Source: Glaciecola sp. HTCC2999
Lineage (GTDB): Bacteria > Pseudomonadota > Gammaproteobacteria > Enterobacterales > Alteromonadaceae
Assembly (NCBI GenBank): GCA_949498985.1
Contig: CATECQ010000056.1
Location: 1 to 58,281 of the forward strand
DNA: 58,281 nucleotides
Direction: 5' to 3'
A program made the translations under genes and the position numbers. The notes below the pieces were generated by a model. It was not told the DNA's origin and ran no database searches. It was given only the letters and a program-made list of their open reading frames with translations. Within the stretch, counting starts at the first letter, position 1, and each line of letters starts with the position of its first letter. Of this stretch, positions 50,204 to 58,281 are shown piece after piece.

Positions 50204-50497
50204 TTAATTATTATCTGCTTTGGGAATAATTCGATAGAAAGTTTCCCCTTCCTTGATTAAACCTAGCTCATTTCTAGCACGTTCTTCAATCGCATCTAGG
50301 CCAATTTTTAAATCGTTAATATCAGCAGCAAGCAGTTTGTTGCGTTGCGCTAAGTTCGCATTTTGCTTTTGTCGCTGTTCAACTTCTGCTTGCAAGGCCA
50401 AATAATCTGGAATGCTATGCTTGCCAAACCACAAACGGTACTGCAAGGCACAGAATAATGACACTAAAATCACTAATATAATCTTTTTTTGCCACAC
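50204..50497 (-). CDS. ftsB: Cell division protein FtsB
   Basis: A bitopic membrane protein of the FtsQ-FtsB-FtsL complex at the septum. Residues 4-21 form the membrane segment; a leucine- and Gln-rich coiled coil spans about 30-65, and the conserved ERARNELGLIKEGETFYRI segment follows. 97 residues against 103 in E. coli. Start is GTG at 50497 with GAGGG just upstream. It begins the minus-strand block ftsB-ispD-ispF-truD-surE-pcm-yqaA-nlpD-rpoS. Confidence 0.94.
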   Translation of the reverse strand: MWQKKIILVILVSLFCALQYRLWFGKHSIPDYLALQAEVEQRQKQNANLAQRNKLLAADINDLKIGLDAIEERARNELGLIKEGETFYRIIPKADNN

Positions 50498-50668
50498 AAC
50501 AATACCCTCAATTAGTGAATATCATTGTAAAGGGTTTCTTAAGGTTTGCCTAGTCTTCGAAGAGTTTCCCTTTATGTTTGTCGGTATGTTCCATCCATAA
50601 TTTGTGGTTTACCTTGATATCAAAATGATATGCTATCGTTAATTTATCATCACAAAATAATGTGAAAT

Positions 50669-51829
50669 ATGGAAACAAACATCATTTTTGCTAAACAAAT
50701 GTTGGTTCAAGGGCAGTGGTTAGCTAATCAAGCGTTGACTATTAAGCATGGGTTGATTAGTGAAATTCAATCGATCTCGCATGATGAAATGCAACGCCAC
50801 AGTGACGTCTATGAATTGATTATTCCCAGTTATATTGATGTGCAAGTCAATGGTGGAGGGGGAATATTATTGACTCAAGGTGTGACATTTGATCAGATTG
50901 AGCATGTTGCAAGAGTTCATCAACGTTATGGTACAGGTTCAATGTTACCCACATTGATTACCAATGATATCCAGGCAATGGATCATATGGCTGACGCTAT
51001 TGCACATTGTGTGAATGAATCTGTTAAAGATATCGATATATTAGGTGTTCATTTTGAAGGTCCGTGGATCGCTTCGAGCAAAAAAGGTATTCATTTGGAC
51101 CGTTTTATCCGTGCACCTAGTGATGCAGAGCTAGCTTGTATTGTACGTCAGGATATTGGCAAAGTGATGGTGACTTTAGCACCTGAGTCAGTGCCTGTTG
51201 ATATCATACGTGAATTGGTTGCTCAGGGGGTCATAGTCAGTATTGGACATACTAATGCTAATGCTGATATTACATTGGCAGCACTCGAAGCGGGAGCAAC
51301 GGGTTTTACACATTTATTTAACGCAATGTCTGGTTTTTCTGGTCGAGAACCGGGTGTGATTGGGACTGCTTTAAGTCATCAAGGGTCATATGCAGGCATC
51401 ATTATGGATGGTCAGCATGTTTCATCGATATCGGTACAAGCAGCATTGAATGCTAAAGGCATGCATCATTGTGTACTGGTCACAGATTCAATGGGACATG
51501 TAGGTAGTGAGAATTTGACGCAGTCTTACTTTGACTTATCGATTACTCGCAAGGGTAATCAATTAACGACACCGGATGGTCGCTTAGCCGGTTCGTGTTT
51601 AACGATGCATCAAGCAGTGTTAAATATAGCAAGATATTGTGATGTGACAATTCATGATGCTATTAGTATGGCAACGCAAAGTCCTGCTCATTGGTTAGGT
51701 CTTGATGATCGAGGAGTCATTGAGGTAGGCAAACAGGCTAATTTATTAGGGTTAGATTTTACAAGCACGGATAAGACAGCGAGAATTTCAGCACATTGGG
51801 TTAAAGGGCATCAATTAAAATTGGACTAA
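50669..51829 (+). CDS. nagA: N-acetylglucosamine-6-phosphate deacetylase NagA
   Basis: Removes acetate from GlcNAc-6-phosphate, the product of MurQ, before it enters amino-sugar metabolism or wall synthesis. The amidohydrolase motifs are PSYIDVQVNGGGG, GVHFEGPWI, ISIGHTNA-type, FTHLFNAMSG and LVTDSMGHVG with the catalytic Asp. Length is 386 against 382 in E. coli. It is alone: no nagB, nagE or nagC lies beside it. Upstream, the 171-base gap from ftsB holds a 10-base palindrome TTGATATCAA (50614-50623) that could be an operator, with no known regulator. Confidence 0.94.
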   Translation: METNIIFAKQMLVQGQWLANQALTIKHGLISEIQSISHDEMQRHSDVYELIIPSYIDVQVNGGGGILLTQGVTFDQIEHVARVHQRYGTGSMLPTLITNDIQAMDHMADAIAHCVNESVKDIDILGVHFEGPWIASSKKGIHLDRFIRAPSDAELACIVRQDIGKVMVTLAPESVPVDIIRELVAQGVIVSIGHTNANADITLAALEAGATGFTHLFNAMSGFSGREPGVIGTALSHQGSYAGIIMDGQHVSSISVQAALNAKGMHHCVLVTDSMGHVGSENLTQSYFDLSITRKGNQLTTPDGRLAGSCLTMHQAVLNIARYCDVTIHDAISMATQSPAHWLGLDDRGVIEVGKQANLLGLDFTSTDKTARISAHWVKGHQLKLD

Positions 51830-51876
51830 GTTTCTATTCTCAACACACATCAATATATACAACAGTAGCATCGTTA

Positions 51877-51922
51877 GAAAAAAAGAGTGAGTGTGATTTT
51901 TAGTAAAATCACACTCACTCTT
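51877..51922 (-). terminator. Strong intrinsic terminator after fadBA
   Basis: A perfect 18-bp stem (51883-51900 pairing with 51905-51922) closes on the four-base loop TAGT. On the minus strand the stem runs straight into a T tract (the A run at 51878-51884), as expected for the end of the fadBA message. On the plus strand the tail after the stem is GTAATAAAC, so nagA termination in the other direction would be weaker. Confidence 0.85.
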
Positions 51923-51973
51923 GTAATAAACTAGGATGCCAATGAGACTATCTTAGTGACTCAATAGTGACCG

Positions 51974-53155
<1,182 letters not shown>

Positions 53156-55309
53156 TTATGCAGTGAAGTAAGTTTTACCAGCGGCTGCCATTTCACGGAC
53201 ACCGTCTGAAACTTGATAAATTGGTCCTAGATGAGCGTATTTATCTGCTAATTCAACGAAATTAGCCAAACCCATAGTATCAATATAACGGAAGATCCCA
53301 CCTTTAAACGGAGGGAAACCAATACCGTATAATAACGCCATATCTGCCTCAGCAGGGCTAGCGACAATACCTTCTTCAAGACAACGAATGGATTCGTTTG
53401 CCATTGGGATCATTAAGCGCGCAATTACTTCTTCAGGTGTAAACGTCTTTAAAGGTGCAGCATGTTCAGCGATCATTTCAATTGCAACAGGCGCTGGCGT
53501 TTTATTTGGACGGCCCCGTTTGTCTTTACCATGGTCATAGAAGCCCACACCGTTCTTTTGACCTAAACGATTAGCGTTATACATAAGTGTGACCGGGTCG
53601 TTATTGAGTTTTTGCATCCGCTCTGGGATACCATCCGCCATTACTCCAGCGGCATGGTCTGCAGTATCAATCCCTACTACGTCAAGTAAGTATGCTGGAC
53701 CCATAGGCCAACCAAATTGTTTTTCCATGATTTTATCTACGGCTACAAAATCAGCACCATCGAGGACAAGTTTGCTAAAACCGGCGAAATATGGAAATAA
53801 GACACGGTTAACTAAAAAACCTGGACAATCGTTCACGACGATCGGAGTTTTACCCATACGTAATGTAGTAGCCACTACCGCTGCAATGGTTTCATCAGAG
53901 GTATGCTCCCCACGAATGATTTCGACTAATGGCATTTTATGAACCGGGTTAAAGAAGTGCATACCGCAGAAACGAGATGGATCTTTTAACGATTTAGCAA
54001 GTTGATTAATTGATATAGTCGAAGTATTCGAGGTGATCACCGCATCCGCCGCTACATGGGTTTCTGTTTCGGCTAGCACAATTCCTTTCACTTTAGGGTT
54101 TTCTACGACGGCTTCAATAACCAAATCTGCATCTTTTATGGCGTTATAATCGAGTGTTGGCGTAATTTTATTTAACGTCGCTGCCATTTTTGCTGGCGTG
54201 ACCTTTTTACGTTGCATGCCTTTTTCAAGAATACCTGCTGCGGTGGTTAAACCCAAATCAAGAGCATCAGTGTTGATATCTTTCATAATACTAGGGATAC
54301 CTTTAACCGCGCCTTGGTAAGCAATACCACCGCCCATAATACCTGCACCGAGAACGGCATTGAGTTTAACTGCCTTAGTGGCTTGTTTAGCCATTTTTTT
54401 GCCGACGCTCTTAACGACTTGGTCGGCTAAGAAAATACCAATTTGAGCACTGGCAGCTTCAGTTTTAGCTAAGGTTAAGAAGCCTTGGTTTTCCAATGCC
54501 ATCGCTCCAGTACGATCTAAACCTGCTGCTTTTTCAATGGTACTGACCATAAGATTCGGTGCTGGATAATGCTTACCTGCTTTGGCATAGACCATACCTT
54601 TTGCAGTATTAAAGCTCATGATAGTTTCATTTGTTCCGAGCTTCAGTGGACGCAGTTTTTCGGTTTTACGTGCGCGCCAGTCAAATTTTCCTGCAATGGC
54701 ATCATGGAGCATGCCTTTTGCGGCTATTACCAAATTGTCTGCAGCAACAACAGCATCTAATGCGCCGTCAGATAAAGCTTTTGAAGCTCTTTTATTCGTC
54801 CCTGTGGTCATCCATTCAAGGGCAGTATCTGCACCCACTAGACGAGGTAAGCGCACAGTACCACCAAAACCTGGCATCAAGCCTAACTTGACCTCGGGTA
54901 ATGCGACAACAGCATTCTCTTCTGCTATGCGGTAATCACATACTAATGCCATTTCAAAACCGCCGCCTAATGCCATACCGTTAATAGCTGCAATGGTGGG
55001 CATGCTTAAATCTTCAAAACGATCAAATATACTAGAGGAAGCTTGAATCCATTCTAATACTTCACTATCTGAGGCGCTGAACATGGCGGTAAATTCGGTA
55101 ATATCTGCACCGACAATAAAAGCGGGTTTGGCCGAGTAGACGAGGACACCTTTGACACTTGAATCGTCAGCAATAGCGCGAGTTGCAGCATCAAGTTCGT
55201 TCAGCGTTTGTCGGTCAAATTTGTTAACTGAACCCGCAGCGTCGTAGCAAAATTCTGCAATTCCATCAGCATCAACCGTTACGGTAATGTTAGTACCTTC
55301 ATACAGCAT
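53156..55309 (-). CDS. fadB: Fatty-acid oxidation complex alpha subunit FadB
   Basis: Carries enoyl-CoA hydratase/isomerase activity in the N-terminal part and 3-hydroxyacyl-CoA dehydrogenase in the C-terminal part. The two hydratase glutamates are at 119 ([13 protein letters not shown]) and 139 ([15 protein letters not shown]), the same numbers as E. coli. The NAD loop [14 protein letters not shown] lies near 320, and [13 protein letters not shown] carries the dehydrogenase His. Length is 717 against 729. AAAGGAGAT precedes the ATG, and a FadR-like operator lies 51 bases upstream. It is divergent from pepQ. Confidence 0.97.
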   Translation of the reverse strand: MLYEGTNITVTVDADGIAEFCYDAAGSVNKFDRQTLNELDAATRAIADDSSVKGVLVYSAKPAFIVGADITEFTAMFSASDSEVLEWIQASSSIFDRFEDLSMPTIAAINGMALGGGFEMALVCDYRIAEENAVVALPEVKLGLMPGFGGTVRLPRLVGADTALEWMTTGTNKRASKALSDGALDAVVAADNLVIAAKGMLHDAIAGKFDWRARKTEKLRPLKLGTNETIMSFNTAKGMVYAKAGKHYPAPNLMVSTIEKAAGLDRTGAMALENQGFLTLAKTEAASAQIGIFLADQVVKSVGKKMAKQATKAVKLNAVLGAGIMGGGIAYQGAVKGIPSIMKDINTDALDLGLTTAAGILEKGMQRKKVTPAKMAATLNKITPTLDYNAIKDADLVIEAVVENPKVKGIVLAETETHVAADAVITSNTSTISINQLAKSLKDPSRFCGMHFFNPVHKMPLVEIIRGEHTSDETIAAVVATTLRMGKTPIVVNDCPGFLVNRVLFPYFAGFSKLVLDGADFVAVDKIMEKQFGWPMGPAYLLDVVGIDTADHAAGVMADGIPERMQKLNNDPVTLMYNANRLGQKNGVGFYDHGKDKRGRPNKTPAPVAIEMIAEHAAPLKTFTPEEVIARLMIPMANESIRCLEEGIVASPAEADMALLYGIGFPPFKGGIFRYIDTMGLANFVELADKYAHLGPIYQVSDGVREMAAAGKTYFTA

Positions 55310-55359
55310 GATTATCTCCTTTGGTTAAACCAAATCTTATTTGTGTAGAGTAAATTTTT

Positions 55360-55376
55360 AACTGGTCTTACTAGTG
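55360..55376. promoter_or_regulatory. FadR-like operator upstream of fadB
   Basis: AACTGGTCTTACTAGTG matches the E. coli FadR pattern AACTGGTC-NN-ACCAGTT at all eight bases of the left half and five of seven in the right half. It lies 51 bases upstream of fadB and just downstream of a candidate promoter, a position suited to repression when no acyl-CoA is present. The fadR gene itself is not in the window. Confidence 0.55.
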
Positions 55377-55380
55377 TGTA

Positions 55381-55410
55381 TATATAAAAACATAATGTCT
55401 ATAAGTGCAA
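55381..55410 (-). promoter_or_regulatory. Candidate sigma-70 promoter for fadBA
   Basis: On the minus strand TTGCAC (55405-55410) and TATATA (55381-55386) are separated by 18 bases, matching three and four consensus positions. The predicted start falls within the FadR-like operator, which fits direct blocking by the repressor. The assignment rests on spacing and context and is weak by score. Confidence 0.35.
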
Positions 55411-55553
55411 ATGAATTCTACGCTTACAGGAGTATAGGTCAGACTTATAATAGGTAAAATGTAGCGTGTCTTATTACATTAATTGTGCTATTTAATGACA
55501 GCGCCCCATTATTTCTAGTAGTTAATACAGCACTTTAACTAGACTTTGCTAGC

Positions 55554-55582
55554 CTGACAGAGAATTTAGAAACTGATACACT
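55554..55582 (+). promoter_or_regulatory. Candidate sigma-70 promoter for pepQ
   Basis: CTGACA (55554-55559) and TACACT (55577-55582) are 17 bases apart, with five and four matches to consensus. The predicted start near 55589 leaves a leader of about 60 bases before the pepQ ATG, which has AAGGAA as ribosome site. Confidence 0.45.
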
Positions 55583-55634
55583 ATACGTGTAGATAAAATT
55601 GTATGCCAACGTTTAGAAAGTGGCAGCATGATAA

Positions 55635-57961
<2,327 letters not shown>

Positions 57962-58150
57962 GAATTGTGTATTAGGATGAGACCCAAGTAGTGATATTGA
58001 ATATAAATTATGGATGTTAATGTTACATTAATTTGGCATAATTACAGCCCGTTTGTCTGATTTTTTTAAGTTACTGAGTGAATAAAGTACATTTATACAC
58101 CTAAAGTCGTGGTCTGTATTGGAAATTGCCACAAATATAAAATTTCTACT

Positions 58151-58179
58151 TGTATCAAATTCTCATTTTACGTATACTC
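58151..58179 (+). promoter_or_regulatory. Candidate rplU promoter with GC-rich discriminator
   Basis: TTGTAT (58151-58156) and TATACT (58174-58179) are exactly 17 bases apart; the -10 box matches five of six positions. CTGCGCCC follows the -10 box, the GC-rich discriminator usual in ribosomal promoters under ppGpp control. The leader of about 45 bases contains a small GCGT-ACGC hairpin (58201-58214) before GGAG and the rplU ATG. Confidence 0.55.
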
Positions 58180-58230
58180 TGCGCCCTAATTTTTAAATAA
58201 AGCGTCCTTGTACGCAGAGCGGAGTTAAAT

Positions 58231-58281
58231 ATGTACGCGGTTTTCCAAAGTGGTGGTAAACAACACCGTGTGGCTGAAGGC
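58231..58281 (+). CDS. rplU: 50S ribosomal protein L21 RplU (partial, cut by window end)
   Basis: Only the first 17 codons are in the window: MYAVFQSGGKQHRVAEG, the well-conserved start of ribosomal protein L21. L21 binds 23S rRNA in the large subunit. The ATG is preceded by GGAG at a good distance. The position divergent from ispB is the standard gammaproteobacterial arrangement, in which rpmA (L27) normally follows. The rest of the gene lies beyond the window. Confidence 0.92.
   Translation, partial: MYAVFQSGGKQHRVAEG

Noticed and set aside
50614-50623. TTGATATCAA palindrome before nagA as a NagC operator
   Set aside because: It does not match the longer NagC consensus and a 10-base AT-rich palindrome is common; only mentioned under nagA.

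Overview
The window is a compact chromosomal segment from a gammaproteobacterium, most likely a marine, Alteromonadales-like one. The evidence is its housekeeping neighbourhoods: rpoS-nlpD-yqaA-pcm-surE-truD-ispF-ispD-ftsB, rppH-ptsP-tauE-like-lgt-thyA, tolC divergent from nudF-yqiB-yqiA-parE, epmB divergent from efp-epmA, fadBA divergent from pepQ, and ispB divergent from rplU. It also carries a long-form (283 aa) ThyA and MutH. Species-level placement is not possible by eye. The sequence is fairly AT-rich and dense in genes. I saw no tRNA, rRNA, CRISPR array, insertion sequence, prophage or clear pseudogene.

Region by region. 1-1721: purA and a VOC-fold protein. 1763-7324: a cell-wall sugar cluster made of an NhaC-family antiporter, a secreted two-domain GH3 N-acetylglucosaminidase (NagZ type), a GH171 exo-muramidase lipoprotein (NamZ type) and the etherase MurQ. 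7523-8626: alr. 8724-14088: putA (bifunctional, without the N-terminal DNA-binding domain) and a CYTH/CHAD protein. 14091-20256: mutH, and divergently the rppH-ptsP-permease-lgt-thyA run. 20281-25030: ampG, cysG and deaD on the minus strand. 25466-26943: an acetyltransferase and a one-domain voltage-gated cation channel. 27059-32166: tolC, and nudF-yqiB-yqiA-parE without cpdA. 32169-38070: an accessory block with a CBM41/GH13 amylase lipoprotein, a divergent beta-propeller lipoprotein and a membrane-anchored protein of unknown function. 38086-41830: a small PriC-like protein, epmB/efp/epmA and a periplasmic cyclophilin. 41833-43941: rlmG, alkB and bolA. 43948-50497: the rpoS to ftsB block. 50669-55309: nagA, fadA and fadB. 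55650-58281: pepQ, ispB and the first 17 codons of rplU.

How the genes work together. NagZ-like, NamZ-like, MurQ, AmpG and NagA point to active peptidoglycan salvage. The first three match in type the Bacillus subtilis ybbD-ybbC-ybbI (nagZ-namZ-murQ) set and are predicted to act partly outside the cytoplasm; a MurNAc transporter/kinase is not visible. EpmA, EpmB and EF-P form the beta-lysylation pathway for EF-P. FadA and FadB form the aerobic fatty-acid oxidation complex, with a FadR-like operator between a candidate promoter and fadB and a strong terminator after fadA.

Most noteworthy: the Bacillus-like MurNAc-GlcNAc cluster in a Gram-negative; the ion channel whose selectivity filter (TFEDWTD) carries the acidic pattern associated with calcium selectivity; and the beta-propeller lipoprotein tightly coupled to an uncharacterised membrane-anchored protein.
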